NCBI GenBank assembly: GCA_016874755.1 | Contig: VGTH01000046.1 | Coordinates: forward strand, 1 to 46,134 | From: Deltaproteobacteria bacterium | Lineage (GTDB): Bacteria > Desulfobacterota > Binatia > UBA9968 | Direction: 5' to 3' | DNA length: 46,134 bases | Program-made: the position numbers and the translations under genes | The notes under the pieces: model-generated | Database searches by the model: none | Told to the model about the DNA's origin: nothing | What the model saw: the letters and a program-made list of their open reading frames with translations, nothing else | In this document: positions 1 through 8,652 of the stretch, in pieces | Position numbering within the stretch: position 1 is the first letter of the stretch | Layout of the letters: each line of letters starts with the position of its first letter

Positions 1-21
1 CTCCTTCTCGGCTTGAGTTGG

Positions 22-1104
22 TTATTTTTTTACCGGCGATTTCAGGACCGTTTGCAGCTTGTTTTTCACATCGCTCGGCATGCCGAGGAACTCAGTGACC
101 AGCTTGGTGATCTGATTGCCGATCAGCGGATCGATATCGAGCCGCGCCTTGTCGGCATCGGCGAGAAATCCTTTGTCTTTGAATACACGCGCGAATCCCG
201 CTTCCAAAGCCGCGGCGCGGTCCGCTGGCGTTGCGGGCGGCAGGACGTAGACCTTGCCGAAGTCGTTGGGCGTGCTGGTCCCGTACTTGAGCAGCAGTCG
301 CTGTTCGTCGGAGCGGGCGATCTGTTGGATGGTCGGCACATTGGGTACGATTAGATCCTTTAGCGGTTTTTCCGTGAGCTGAGCGAGAACCACCCATTCG
401 CCGCTCTTGACCTTGTCCATGGAGGTCACTTTGGACGACGTCCAGGTGTTGAAGAAACCATCCACCTCGCCGCTATCCATTGCCAGGCGCACGTCGGCCG
501 TGCCTTTGTAGCCGGAAACGATTTTAAGATTGGTATGGAGTGCTTCACGGACCAGGATTGGCGCATGTTCCACCGTCGAGCCTGGGATGGCGCCAATGCT
601 GAGCTGCTTGCCGTTCTCGCCGCGCACATCGTCGAACTTGGTGATGCCCGTGCGTTTCATGGCAATCATCAGGTAGCTTTCGCTCACCGGCACGGCCAAA
701 TAGCGGAACTTGCCCATGTCGAATTGGATCGATGGCGCGCCGAAGAGCTGTTCCAAAACGATCGGCCCGGAGATATTACCGACTACGGTGCCGTCTTTGG
801 GCGCGGCGTTGTAAACATGGTTGGCGGCGATGATGCTGCCCACTCCCGGCATGTTGTCGACCAACACGTTGGGATTGCCGGGAATATGTTTCGACAGATG
901 GCGCGCGATCACGCGGGAGTATTGATCGTAGCCGCCGCCGGCCGAGAAGCCGACAACGATGCGCAGGGTTTTGCCGCGATAGAACTCGGCCACGGCTTTT
1001 TCATCGAAACTCGCTTTCGGGGCCGCCGGCTGAGCCGCATGCAGCACCTGAGCGAACCATAGCGAACTCAATATCAGTACGAACAAACGCCTACTCGTTA
1101 TCAA
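22..1104 (-). CDS. TctC/Bug-family tripartite tricarboxylate transporter binding protein
   Basis: Periplasmic solute-binding protein of the TctC (Bug) family, which binds small carboxylates for tripartite tricarboxylate transporters. After a hydrophobic signal peptide (LFVLILSSLWFA, cleavage near VLHA/AQP) the mature protein starts with the family pattern FYRGKTLRIVVGFSAGGGYD, then HIPGNPNVLVDNMPG and DGTVVGNISG. The frame extends to a GTG at 1149, but a TTG at 1104 has a strong Shine-Dalgarno (AGGGGTG, 1110-1116) five bases upstream and puts the signal peptide at the N terminus (360 residues), so TTG is preferred. It lies 104 nt downstream of the epimerase gene on the same strand. No TctA or TctB membrane subunit is present in the window, so this is an orphan binding protein; the substrate cannot be told from sequence. 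Confidence 0.88.
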   Translation of the reverse strand: MITSRRLFVLILSSLWFAQVLHAAQPAAPKASFDEKAVAEFYRGKTLRIVVGFSAGGGYDQYSRVIARHLSKHIPGNPNVLVDNMPGVGSIIAANHVYNAAPKDGTVVGNISGPIVLEQLFGAPSIQFDMGKFRYLAVPVSESYLMIAMKRTGITKFDDVRGENGKQLSIGAIPGSTVEHAPILVREALHTNLKIVSGYKGTADVRLAMDSGEVDGFFNTWTSSKVTSMDKVKSGEWVVLAQLTEKPLKDLIVPNVPTIQQIARSDEQRLLLKYGTSTPNDFGKVYVLPPATPADRAAALEAGFARVFKDKGFLADADKARLDIDPLIGNQITKLVTEFLGMPSDVKNKLQTVLKSPVKK

Positions 1105-1208
1105 TCTGTCACCCCTGCAGTGATCGTTTTCGGTTACACCCGTCTTCACACGTCTCTTGGTTAGTTAGACGAAACGATTAATTGCGGCTTCAGTCGTAGG
1201 GGAATGAA

Positions 1209-2180
1209 CTAGAGGTTTTCGAGCCTCTTGAGTGTCGCACCATAGTCCTCCACGGCTTTACCGATGGGATAGTCGGGCTCATAGCCCAACTGCTCCTTGG
1301 CGCGCGAGAAGTCGCTCGACAAGCGTGAGTCAGGATAGGGCATGGGGTTCTGGGTGCGGGCGATCTCGATGTTGGAGCCGGGGAAGGCTTTGCGGATCGC
1401 TTGGACGATGTCTTCACCGCTGACCAGGTCGTTGTTGCCGATGTGGAACAGCGTGTCTTTGAACTTGTCTTTCATCACAGCCAGCACGGTGCCTTTGGCG
1501 GCGTCCTTGCCGTAGAGAATCTCGGCCGGGCCGTAGGGCCAGCTAATTTTGGCCGACTCGCCTTTCACCGCGGCGCGGATCATCTGCTGGATGGCGATCT
1601 CACGGGTGGCTTTGAGCGCCGCCGGCGACGGCCCGTAGAGGCCGCCGGTGTAGCGCAGGCAGATAAACTCGAAATCATAGCGCTTGGCGTAGGCGCGTCC
1701 CATGAACTCGCAGCTCGCCTTGGTGGCGGCGTAGACCGACGGCGGATTCATCGGTATGCTCTCGTCGATCTTGGTGAGTCCCTCGCCGAGAGAACCGAGA
1801 TAAACCGTCCCAGAGCTGGGAAACACCACGCGCTTCACCTTTTCCAGCCGGGCCGCTTCGAAAACATTGATCGTGCCCATGAAGTTGAGCCGCACGCCGC
1901 TATAGGGCCGGCGCTGCACCTCTTCGCCGAGGAAGGCGGCGAGATGAATGATTTGATCGCAGTCGTTGTCGCGCAGCGCCGAGATGATCGCCGGCAGGTC
2001 CATCATGTCGCCGCGTACCAGCGTTACTTTGCTCGGGTCGACCCCGACGGCGTTGAGCAGCCTCTCATTGAGCGCAACATCGAATATGACCGGGCGCTCG
2101 CCGCGGTCGAGCAGCATACCGACCGCATAGGCACCCACCAAACCTGTGCCGCCTGTGACGAGAATTCCCTTGCCTGCCAT
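1209..2180 (-). CDS. NAD-dependent epimerase/dehydratase (extended SDR)
   Basis: Extended short-chain dehydrogenase of 323 residues, the usual length for nucleotide-sugar epimerases and dehydratases. The Rossmann motif TGGTGLVGAY is at residues 9-18, a serine lies in VVFPSSGTVY, and the catalytic pair is in YAATKASCEF (YxxxK, about 150). Acidic residues after the second strand (IFDVAL) point to NAD(H). An RBS (ACGGAGG) lies 9 nt before the ATG. It probably shares a transcript with the following TctC-like gene. Such epimerase-like SDRs beside solute-binding proteins often take part in catabolism, so a nucleotide-sugar substrate is not assured. Confidence 0.85.
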   Translation of the reverse strand: MAGKGILVTGGTGLVGAYAVGMLLDRGERPVIFDVALNERLLNAVGVDPSKVTLVRGDMMDLPAIISALRDNDCDQIIHLAAFLGEEVQRRPYSGVRLNFMGTINVFEAARLEKVKRVVFPSSGTVYLGSLGEGLTKIDESIPMNPPSVYAATKASCEFMGRAYAKRYDFEFICLRYTGGLYGPSPAALKATREIAIQQMIRAAVKGESAKISWPYGPAEILYGKDAAKGTVLAVMKDKFKDTLFHIGNNDLVSGEDIVQAIRKAFPGSNIEIARTQNPMPYPDSRLSSDFSRAKEQLGYEPDYPIGKAVEDYGATLKRLENL

Positions 2181-2343
2181 GATGATAGCCTCCGTCAGCC
2201 GTGCTTCTAATATATCAAATGGGATACTGAGTCAATGAGTCTTCTTTCCAAACCGGAGGGAAAAATCTCGCAGGTGGTTGACTGGTGGATTGATTTAAGG
2301 AATATGGCGCCTGCTACGTCCAAAGTTGTAGGAGGTGTTTTCG

Positions 2344-3327
2344 ATGCATCACACGACCTTGATATTGGCTTTGACCCTCGCGGCTGCACTGACTTCCGCG
2401 GCACACGCGCAGGAGCGGCTACGATTGGCTTGGGCGGGGTTTAGTCCGACCAACAGTCCCATCTGGGTCATGGAAGATCGCAAACTATTGCAGAAGCAGG
2501 GCGTCAATCCGGAAGTCATCGCCATCAGTGCCAGCCCGACCGTCCTTCAGGCACTGCTGGCCAATGAAATCGACGCCGCAAGCGTTTCGGTCACCACCCT
2601 CACCAGCTCCAGACTGCAAGGCGCAGACACCGTGATGATTCTCGGCGTCGTGCCGACCTTTGTCGACCACATTATTTCGCTCTCTAACATCACGAGAGTC
2701 GAGCAGCTGAGGGGAAAGGTCGGCGGCGTCAATCGCCTCGGCAGCACCTCAGATCTCGGCCTGCGGCTGGCCCTGCGCAAGCTCGGGATCGATCCGGAAA
2801 GAGACGTCAAAATCATTCCCGTCGGCGGCAATCCGGAGCGCTTCGCCGCCCTCTCCAAGGGGCTCACCCAGTTCACCATCATGCCGGAGCCGTTTCTCAC
2901 CCAAGCCGAAAGATTGGGCTTTCGCAGCCTTTATCCCGTTTCGGAGCTGAAGATCCCTTTCTGGTGGAACGGCATCCTCAGCCGTGAAGCGATTATCAAG
3001 GCGAAGCGACCGCTATTGCTAAAGCTGACCCGAGCGATGTCCGAAGCCATCCATATCATCAAGACCGAAAAGGAATACGCCAAGGGTATCTTCCAGAAAA
3101 ATCTCCGCGTCGCCGACCCCGAAGGACTCGAACGCGCTTACCTGACCTACGCGGCGATCTTTCCCGAGATCCCCTATCCAACGGCGGATGGCGTCAAAAC
3201 CATGCTCGACGATCTGGCGCCGCGCAATCCCAAGGCGGGCAGCGCCGACGCCCGAACCTACATCGACATGACATTGGTCGGCGAGTTGGAGAAATCCGGC
3301 TTCTTCAAACAGCTTTACAAGAGATAA
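2344..3327 (+). CDS. NMT1/THI5-like ABC transporter substrate-binding protein
   Basis: Exported solute-binding protein (327 residues) of the NMT1/THI5-like (SsuA/TauA) group. A signal peptide (TLILALTLAAALTSAAHA, then QERLRL) precedes the first strand RLAWAGFSPTNSPIW. Family landmarks are the central strand-helix GKVGGVNRLGSTSDLGLRLA, the hinge IIPVGGNPERFAAL and the C-terminal ending ELEKSGFFKQLYKR, shared with the proteins at 10424, 20533 and 39631. An in-frame GTG at 2335 overlaps the RBS (TAGGAGGTG), so the ATG at 2344, with a 6-8 nt spacer, is the likely start. No ABC permease or ATPase is adjacent; an SDR gene follows on the same strand after 154 nt. The ligand is unknown. Confidence 0.87.
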   Translation: MHHTTLILALTLAAALTSAAHAQERLRLAWAGFSPTNSPIWVMEDRKLLQKQGVNPEVIAISASPTVLQALLANEIDAASVSVTTLTSSRLQGADTVMILGVVPTFVDHIISLSNITRVEQLRGKVGGVNRLGSTSDLGLRLALRKLGIDPERDVKIIPVGGNPERFAALSKGLTQFTIMPEPFLTQAERLGFRSLYPVSELKIPFWWNGILSREAIIKAKRPLLLKLTRAMSEAIHIIKTEKEYAKGIFQKNLRVADPEGLERAYLTYAAIFPEIPYPTADGVKTMLDDLAPRNPKAGSADARTYIDMTLVGELEKSGFFKQLYKR

Positions 3328-3358
3328 GTCACCGCGACGGCCGCCCGCGGATGCTTCG

Positions 3359-3392
3359 AAGCGACGGTCACGCGCGGCGCTCGCTTTTTTTT
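3359..3392 (+). terminator. possible weak terminator after binding-protein gene
   Basis: A short complementary pair (AGCGA / TCGCT) encloses a GC-rich loop and is followed directly by eight T residues, about 30 nt after the stop codon at 3327. The stem is only five base pairs, so this is a tentative call. Confidence 0.3.
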
Positions 3393-3481
3393 GCTTCGAT
3401 CATGCCCCAACGCGCGGTTGCATTATTTTCACAGACTAGGATAAGTGATTTAGAATTTGCGCAATCGAAGGAGATCCGCCC

Positions 3482-4315
3482 ATGGCAGAAACTATTCTAA
3501 GAGACGAACATGACATGCTCCGTCCCGGACTGGGGCGCTTGAAAGGCAAAGTGGCGATCGTCACCGGCGCCAACAGCGGCATCGGCCGCGCCACCTCACG
3601 GCTGTTCGCCCGCGAAGGGGCGAAAGTAGTTTGCTGCGATATCCAGGAGACGATATCGCCGCGCATCGATGAACTCATCAGGGAAAAAGAAAAGGGCGAA
3701 GCGCTGTTTCTCCACTGCGATGTCACCAAGCAGGAAGATTTGGACAACGCCGTCAAGAGCGCCGTCGAGACCTTTGGCAGAGTCGACATCCTCTACAACA
3801 ACGCCGGCGCCGGCATTCGCAAGAAAGTCCACGAGCATACCGACGAAGAGTGGAACTTTGTCTTGAACACTAACTTGAACGCCATGTACCGCGGCGCCAA
3901 GGCGATAATGCCGACCTTCATTAAGCAAGGCAGCGGCAGTATGGTCACCACCGCGTCGACTTTCGGCCTGCTCGCCTCACCGGAATATCCCGGCTACTGC
4001 GCCACCAAGGCAGCGATCATCAACTTGACGCGCGAGATGGCGATTGACTACGGCCCGCTGGGAATTCGCGTCAATGCCGTCTGCCCCGGCGCCATCGAGA
4101 CGCCGCGCTTCCGCGGCTTCCCGCCCCGGCCGACGTTGGGCGAAGGTATGACTGACGAGCAACGCGCCAAGATGGGCGCCAGCAACAAGGCCATGAAACG
4201 CATGGGGCGGCCCGAAGAAATCGCCTACGGCGTGCTGTTTTTAGTCTCCGACGAGGCGTCCTTCGTCACCGGCCACGCGCTCGTAGTTGACGGCGGGCAA
4301 ACCATCGCGGTGTAG
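3482..4315 (+). CDS. SDR family oxidoreductase
   Basis: Classical short-chain dehydrogenase/reductase, 277 residues. The cofactor motif TGANSGIGRA sits at about 28-37, followed by NNAGAG, the catalytic serine region MVTTAST and YCATKAAI (YxxxK), then NAVCPGAIETP and the C-terminal VTGHALVVDGGQT typical of 3-oxoacyl-ACP-reductase-like or glucose-1-dehydrogenase-like SDRs. An N-terminal extension of about 20 residues (AETILRDEHDMLRPGLGRL) is longer than the norm. The ATG is preceded by AAGGAGAT at proper spacing. The substrate cannot be assigned; the neighbouring binding protein suggests a role in catabolism of an imported compound. Confidence 0.88.
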   Translation: MAETILRDEHDMLRPGLGRLKGKVAIVTGANSGIGRATSRLFAREGAKVVCCDIQETISPRIDELIREKEKGEALFLHCDVTKQEDLDNAVKSAVETFGRVDILYNNAGAGIRKKVHEHTDEEWNFVLNTNLNAMYRGAKAIMPTFIKQGSGSMVTTASTFGLLASPEYPGYCATKAAIINLTREMAIDYGPLGIRVNAVCPGAIETPRFRGFPPRPTLGEGMTDEQRAKMGASNKAMKRMGRPEEIAYGVLFLVSDEASFVTGHALVVDGGQTIAV

Positions 4316-4328
4316 GGAAGACGGTTGC

Positions 4329-4384
4329 GAGTTTTGGGTTTTGGGGTTTCCGGTGGACAACTCGGAACGCAAAACCCGGAACTC
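4329..4384. repeat. imperfect inverted repeat of GTTTTG/CAAAAC type
   Basis: Two 15-nt arms (4329-4343 and 4370-4384) are complementary apart from two positions and lie between convergent genes. The wording (GAGTTTTGGGTTTTG against CAAAACCCGGAACTC) is like the degenerate sequence near 16399-16436, which suggests a dispersed intergenic repeat. A hairpin here could also separate the two convergent transcripts. Confidence 0.5.
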
Positions 4385-4410
4385 GAAACTCTTTGTGCGC
4401 CGCCCGTCGA

Positions 4411-5052
4411 TCACTCCCACGACGGGAAGTTTCCCTCGCCTGCCAACTGTTTCATGCGCTCATCGAGCTGATGCATAAACCCACGCCGATCGCTGTTCCA
4501 CAACAGCGGCTCGCCGACAAAGACGTCGCAGAAAAAGGGCACCAAGATCGCTTCACCTTTCGGCAGCGCCTTACCCAGGCCGTGCAGGAATACTGGAACA
4601 ATTGGCACCCGCGGATTTGCCTCGGCCAATCTGGCGATGCCACCTTTGAAACTCTGCAGCTGCTCCGGCTCGCCGCGGCTGCCTTCTGGGAAAATGATCA
4701 GGAGCTTTCCCGCGGCCAGGGCATGGTTGCAGGGCGCCAGGGGGTTGTCGTCGCCGCGTTGCACGGTGCGCTTGATCGGCAAAATACCGACAACCTGCAG
4801 CGTGAACCAAGCAAAGATTTTCGAGCGAAGAAAATAGTCCATTGCCGCCACCGGATGGAGCTTGGGCAAGAGCCGCAGCGGAAACAGCGTCATCAGCACC
4901 ATGGTATCGAGATGGCTGTTATGATTGGCGACGATCACCGCCGGGCCCTGCCGCGGCAGCCGTTCGCGATGGCGGACATTGATACCGAGGACAATCCAGA
5001 CGAGTACGCGAATAAAGACGCCATAGAACAAAAACCGCAGGAGGGTTGCCAT
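4411..5052 (-). CDS. PlsC-like lysophospholipid (1-acylglycerol-3-phosphate) acyltransferase
   Basis: Membrane-associated acyltransferase, 213 residues from the ATG at 5052, expected to transfer an acyl chain to a lysophospholipid or lysophosphatidate. An N-terminal hydrophobic helix (FLFYGVFIRVLVWIVLGI) is followed by the catalytic HxxxxD motif in NHNSHLDTM, then PIKRT and the FPEGSRG motif, in the order usual for the PlsC family. The frame is open to 5136, but that extension overlaps the cytidylyltransferase gene; the ATG at 5052 follows its stop codon after one base (TGA-G-ATG), indicating translational coupling. With the next two genes it forms a phospholipid-modifying set. Confidence 0.85.
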   Translation of the reverse strand: MATLLRFLFYGVFIRVLVWIVLGINVRHRERLPRQGPAVIVANHNSHLDTMVLMTLFPLRLLPKLHPVAAMDYFLRSKIFAWFTLQVVGILPIKRTVQRGDDNPLAPCNHALAAGKLLIIFPEGSRGEPEQLQSFKGGIARLAEANPRVPIVPVFLHGLGKALPKGEAILVPFFCDVFVGEPLLWNSDRRGFMHQLDERMKQLAGEGNFPSWE

Positions 5053-5053
5053 C

Positions 5054-5995
5054 TCAGTAGTGCAGGTAGTGAATGAAATGAAAAAACAGCGGCGCCGTGT
5101 AAGTGAGGCTGTCGATGCGATCGAGAATGCCGCCATGGCCGGGCAAAATGTTGCCAGTGTCCTTCAAGCCGATATCGCGCTTCAGCGCCGAGATCGTGAC
5201 GTCGCCGACAAAGCCGGCGCAGCTGATCAGCAAGCCGGCCACAAGCGCCATCTGTCAGCGCAGCGGTGTCAGCCACCCCGCCAGCACAACAGCCAACGTC
5301 GCTGTCGTCGCGACGCCGCCGAGAAAGCCCTCCCACGTCTTGTTGGGACTGACTTTGGGAATGATTTTGTGGCTGCCGAACAGCTTGCCCCAACAATATT
5401 GCGCGACGTCGTTGAACTGGGTCAGGAACACCAGGTACAGAACCAAGCCGGCGCCACCGGCCAGCGGGTTTTTCGATTCCGGCAACACGAGCAGATAAGC
5501 AATATGGCTGATGCCGAACACCAGCGTCATGATGCCCCAGTGGAGCGTGCCGGCGGCGCGGAGAAACTCTTTGGTCTCGCCGATCAGCACCATGCGCATG
5601 GGCAACAACAAAAACACGTAGACCGGAATAAAAACAATGAACATGCCGTACCACGCCTGAGCCACCCAATAGTATTGGATGGGGATGGACAGATAGGCCC
5701 AGAACAACACGCGCCGATCGGCGCGCCGGGTCGGAATGATGGTCAGATACTCTTTGAGTGCGAGAAAGCTGACGAAGGCGAAGAACACCACCGAAACGCT
5801 GCGGCTCAGCACGATCGCCAAAGTAAAGAGCGTGACGATGATCCACCAGGAGCGAATGCGCTGGACAAGCTCGCCATAGTCTTTCCCCGGCGCGCGCAGT
5901 CGCAAAAGTATCAAGTAGAGTGAGGCGGCGATCAGGATCGCATAGAGCCCGGCGAGGGATGCCAAGACGTTGGCACTCACACCCAAATAACTCAC
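5054..5995 (-). pseudogene. phosphatidate cytidylyltransferase (CdsA-like), interrupted by in-frame TGA
   Basis: CdsA-family membrane enzyme making CDP-diacylglycerol from phosphatidate and CTP. The whole family length (313 codons) is present in one frame, but codon 247 (5255-5257) is TGA. The first part carries several transmembrane helices and the KVSPNKTWEGFLGG motif; the second carries the family signature [20 protein letters not shown] with GGILDRID. The frame reads WLTPLR[13 protein letters not shown]; homologues, as I recall them, read through here, and one base change (TGG to TGA) would explain it. An ATG lies one codon after the stop, so re-initiation giving two polypeptides is possible. 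Other genes here use TGA as stop, and the site is not redox-like, so recoding is unlikely. Start overlaps the upstream gene by 4 nt (ATGA). Confidence 0.8.
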
Positions 5996-6600
5996 GCAGC
6001 CTCCCGCAGCGCGTGCCGCGCCCGGTTGAAAATTGTCAGCGTCAGGAGCAGCAACATCGCCATCATGGCGTAGTCGAACCCGCGCGCCGGCAAGATTTCC
6101 AGCCCCATCAACAAACCCACGAGCCCAAAGACGAACGCTCGGTCACTCCTACCCATCGGCCCGTCATAGCAACGCGGCGCGCCGATCATGACCGCCAGCA
6201 CGCCGGTCATCTCGCTGAGAATAGCAAGGGTCACCACCGCAATGAGCCAAGCTGGCTCGATCCCCGGGAGAAACCCTAGCGGCAGATAGAGAACCGTATC
6301 GGACAGCACGTCACCCAGCTCGTTCAGGATCGCACCGAGCGAGGATTTCATGCCGTACTCGCGCGCCAGCATGCCGTCGATTGCATTGAGGGCCATGCGC
6401 GCCAATAGCGCCAGCGGCAATAGCAGTAGTGGCCAACGCGCCGCCGCGAACCACGCGATCGACAGACCGAACGCGGCCGACAGCAAGAGCGCGGCGACCG
6501 TCACCTGATTGGCGGTGACGCCGGCGTGGGCGAGAAAAGCCAGCGCGGGCCGCAACAACGACTGGAATCGGGGTTTTAGCTGATAGACGGAGACAACCAT
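5992..6600 (-). CDS. CDP-alcohol phosphatidyltransferase family protein
   Basis: Integral membrane enzyme (202 residues) of the CDP-alcohol phosphatidyltransferase family, which joins a CDP-activated lipid to an alcohol. The core motif is recognisable in NAIDGMLAREYGMKSSLG followed by AILNELGDVLSD, matching DxxDGxxAR...GxxxDxxxD except that Asn stands at the first and third Asp positions. About six hydrophobic segments follow the usual topology. The GGCGGGG run before the ATG can serve as RBS. The gene overlaps the cytidylyltransferase by 4 nt and the acyltransferase follows, so the three probably form a lipid head-group module. The alcohol substrate is unknown; the Asn replacements look like a subfamily trait rather than damage. 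Confidence 0.82.
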   Translation of the reverse strand: MVVSVYQLKPRFQSLLRPALAFLAHAGVTANQVTVAALLLSAAFGLSIAWFAAARWPLLLLPLALLARMALNAIDGMLAREYGMKSSLGAILNELGDVLSDTVLYLPLGFLPGIEPAWLIAVVTLAILSEMTGVLAVMIGAPRCYDGPMGRSDRAFVFGLVGLLMGLEILPARGFDYAMMAMLLLLTLTIFNRARHALREAA

Positions 6601-6632
6601 GTTCGGAACCCCGCCCGCTGTGGGCGCCAGCT

Positions 6633-7043
6633 CTACAAATAACCGACTAGCTCGGCCCAGTGCTTGACCAACTGGCCGCGGCCGTGGCTCAGGTAGAGGC
6701 CGATCTGGGCGATCAACGCGTAGGCGATGGCAAATTGCGCCAAGGCATAACCGGCAATGGTGAACTGCGAGATGCTAACGAGGCCAACGCCAAACTGAGA
6801 GATCATCAGTCCGCCGCAGGCAAACTGACCGATGGCGATGATACCTCTGGCCGGCACCGGCATGCGATTCGGACGGTACTTGAACGAGACATGGACAAGC
6901 GGCCAACCGAAGAGCTCGCTCCGCGATTTGTATTCGAAACCCCAGCCGTCCCACTTTGCCCGCGCCGGCATCGGTGCCCCGCAGTTTGGGCATGATGAAG
7001 CTTGCTCAGAAATCGGCTGGTGGCACTCACGACATGGGGTCAT
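6633..7043 (-). CDS. zinc-ribbon membrane-like protein with repeated ISQF/LAQF motifs
   Basis: Small protein (136 residues) of unknown function. It begins with a double-CxxC zinc ribbon (C4, C7, C18, C21; TPCREC and SCPNCG), followed by a short linker and a repeated hydrophobic segment in which IGQF, ISQF, ISQF, LAQF and IAQI recur every 8-10 residues, suggesting a repeated beta or helical packing unit. An upstream TTG at 7064 is open, but the ATG at 7043 has GGGTG before it and directly precedes the zinc ribbon. It lies between the amidohydrolase-like gene (21 nt) and the phospholipid module (32 nt), probably in one transcript. Confidence 0.7.
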   Translation of the reverse strand: MTPCRECHQPISEQASSCPNCGAPMPARAKWDGWGFEYKSRSELFGWPLVHVSFKYRPNRMPVPARGIIAIGQFACGGLMISQFGVGLVSISQFTIAGYALAQFAIAYALIAQIGLYLSHGRGQLVKHWAELVGYL

Positions 7044-7064
7044 ATACACCCGCTGTGTATGCAA

Positions 7065-7937
7065 TCACGGTACGGTCGCGGTTTTTGGCTCCGCAGTCCT
7101 TCGGTTCATGGGCAAATAGTTCTTCACGAAGACGGTCACAGCACTGGCAACGTCGCTAGCGGTACGCTCAAGAACCGCGCGCTGGCGCAGGTTGGTGCCG
7201 AACTCGAGCTGTATGGCGTCCACCCCGCCGGCCTTGTGGCTGCCGTAGTTCTGCACAATAAACCCGCCAACGTAACGCTGCTCTTTGTCCGATGAACCGT
7301 TGGGAGGAAAGACCTTGTAGCCTTTCTCAGCCAATTGACCGGTGATGCTCTTACTGCCGCTCACAGCTTCCTGGCCGAATTGGCCGACTAGCGTCTGTAC
7401 GGTCTTGCCGTTATTGGTGCCGCGAAAAACAGCTTCGGGATCTGCGCCTTCGCCGTGAATGTCGAGCAAGATCCCCCTGCCCCATTCCATGCGCACGAAT
7501 TTGCAGGCCTCGCCCAGCGCGTCGTGATAGGCATCGTAGTACAGTTTGCCGCCGTCGGATTCGTACGCTGCGTGGCGCGCCCGGTTGGCGTCGACGTATT
7601 TGCGCTCGAAGCGGGCCACGACCAAAAACGGCTTTGCACGAAAGGTATGGGCCAGCTTGCCCGCAACGGCTTCGGCCAACTCGTCGGTGCGCGTATCCCG
7701 GCCGGTGACGAACTGCGGCACGCCGACGCCGCGCCGTTGTGCCACTCCCGCCAAAGGCTCCCGCCCACCGTGGGGTGCGGAGATAATGATCGGCAACGTG
7801 CCCGCCCAAACGGTTAAGAATTTTTCGCCTGGATTCGGCTCCGCCGCTGCGAGCAAAGCCGGCCAGTAGGCGAATAGGACAAAAACTAGCAGGTTCGGCC
7901 GACTGGAAACATGAAAGCGGCGGAGCTGCGCAAGCAT
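7065..7937 (-). CDS. exported N-formylglutamate amidohydrolase-like protein
   Basis: Predicted secreted hydrolase of 290 residues related to the N-formylglutamate amidohydrolase family (FGase, zinc peptidase-like fold). A hydrophobic segment (LLVFVLFAYWPALLAAA) forms the signal sequence. Family-like motifs are IISAPHGGREP, TGRDTRTDELA, ILLDIHGEG and AIQLEFGTNLR, supplying His, Asp and Glu residues suited to metal binding and catalysis. The frame opens at an ATG at 7964 that overlaps the previous gene by 20 nt; the ATG at 7937 lies 7 nt after that gene's stop and is preferred. The export signal argues against a role in histidine catabolism; a cell-envelope amide or peptide substrate is possible. 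Confidence 0.72.
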   Translation of the reverse strand: MLAQLRRFHVSSRPNLLVFVLFAYWPALLAAAEPNPGEKFLTVWAGTLPIIISAPHGGREPLAGVAQRRGVGVPQFVTGRDTRTDELAEAVAGKLAHTFRAKPFLVVARFERKYVDANRARHAAYESDGGKLYYDAYHDALGEACKFVRMEWGRGILLDIHGEGADPEAVFRGTNNGKTVQTLVGQFGQEAVSGSKSITGQLAEKGYKVFPPNGSSDKEQRYVGGFIVQNYGSHKAGGVDAIQLEFGTNLRQRAVLERTASDVASAVTVFVKNYLPMNRRTAEPKTATVP

Positions 7938-7944
7938 CAGTCTA

Positions 7945-8652
7945 TTATTTGGCCTGCGGCACATGCTCGCGCAGCTTTTTCATAAATTCCGGCGCAAACG
8001 GCTCAGCCTTCAACTCTTGCGCGCGCTGCGCTTTGACCCAGGCCTCGGAGTAACGCTCCTGGTCATACAACGAAATCGCCCATTCGCGCCAGCCCACCGC
8101 GAAGTTCGGATTGTTTTCCAAACACTCGGTGAAGTATTGGTTAGCTCTGATGAAATATTGCGCGCGATCGAGCTGGCGTGCGGCGGGCAGGCGCGCGGCA
8201 TATTCCGAAGTAACCGACCCTAGATCGGCCAACAGCGCCGGCCGCTGCGCCGGCTCGTCGATCAACTGGCGCGCGCTTTCCAACTGCTCAGCGGCTTCGA
8301 GCAATTTACCCTGGTCGCTCAGGACTGCGCCGAATCCCCAGAACGACTGATAGTTTTTCGGATTCAACAACCATGCCTGATTGAAGCGCCGCATGGCGAC
8401 GTCGAACACGCCGCGCCGCGCCGCGATCCAACCTTCGAGCGCCAGCGCGCGGCTGGCCGCGTTGCGATTGCCATAACGCAGCGACGACTCGCGGACAAAC
8501 ACGTCATCGGCTTTCTTGAGCGCTTCGGAGCGAGCCGTGGACGGCTGGCCGTACATTGGCAGCTTATCGGTGGGATCGTCCTGGGCCCGGGCGACACCGA
8601 GTAATGCGAAAAATAAGATGATGATGAGAATCGCACCACGAGCACGAGTCAC
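7945..8652 (-). CDS. exported TPR-repeat protein
   Basis: Protein of about 235 residues with a signal peptide (AILIIILFFALLGVARA, then QDD) and tetratricopeptide-like repeats: ALALEGWIAARRGVFDVAMR, NYQSFWGFGAVLSDQGKLLE and FAVGWREWAISLYDQERYSE. No catalytic motif is seen; TPR domains mediate protein contacts. The frame extends to TTG 8742 and contains an ATG at 8709, but that stretch reads through a dispersed repeat (8660-8695); GTG at 8652 is preceded by CGGGAGTG at suitable spacing and puts the signal peptide first. The downstream gene starts within 7 nt of its stop, so it is likely the first gene of the transcript running to the acyltransferase. Confidence 0.7.
   Translation of the reverse strand: MTRARGAILIIILFFALLGVARAQDDPTDKLPMYGQPSTARSEALKKADDVFVRESSLRYGNRNAASRALALEGWIAARRGVFDVAMRRFNQAWLLNPKNYQSFWGFGAVLSDQGKLLEAAEQLESARQLIDEPAQRPALLADLGSVTSEYAARLPAARQLDRAQYFIRANQYFTECLENNPNFAVGWREWAISLYDQERYSEAWVKAQRAQELKAEPFAPEFMKKLREHVPQAK

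Noticed and set aside
1401-2210. 269-residue plus-strand frame antisense to the epimerase
   Set aside because: His/Asp/Arg-rich composition typical of antisense frames; the epimerase on the other strand is certain.
2278-2306. Possible -35 TTGACT with a -10-like AATATG before the binding-protein gene
   Set aside because: The -10 matches the consensus poorly and cannot be supported without expression data.
5255-5257. TGA in CdsA as a selenocysteine codon
   Set aside because: The site is in a membrane enzyme away from any redox motif, homologues do not to my knowledge carry Cys there, and I see no SECIS-like hairpin 8-14 nt downstream.
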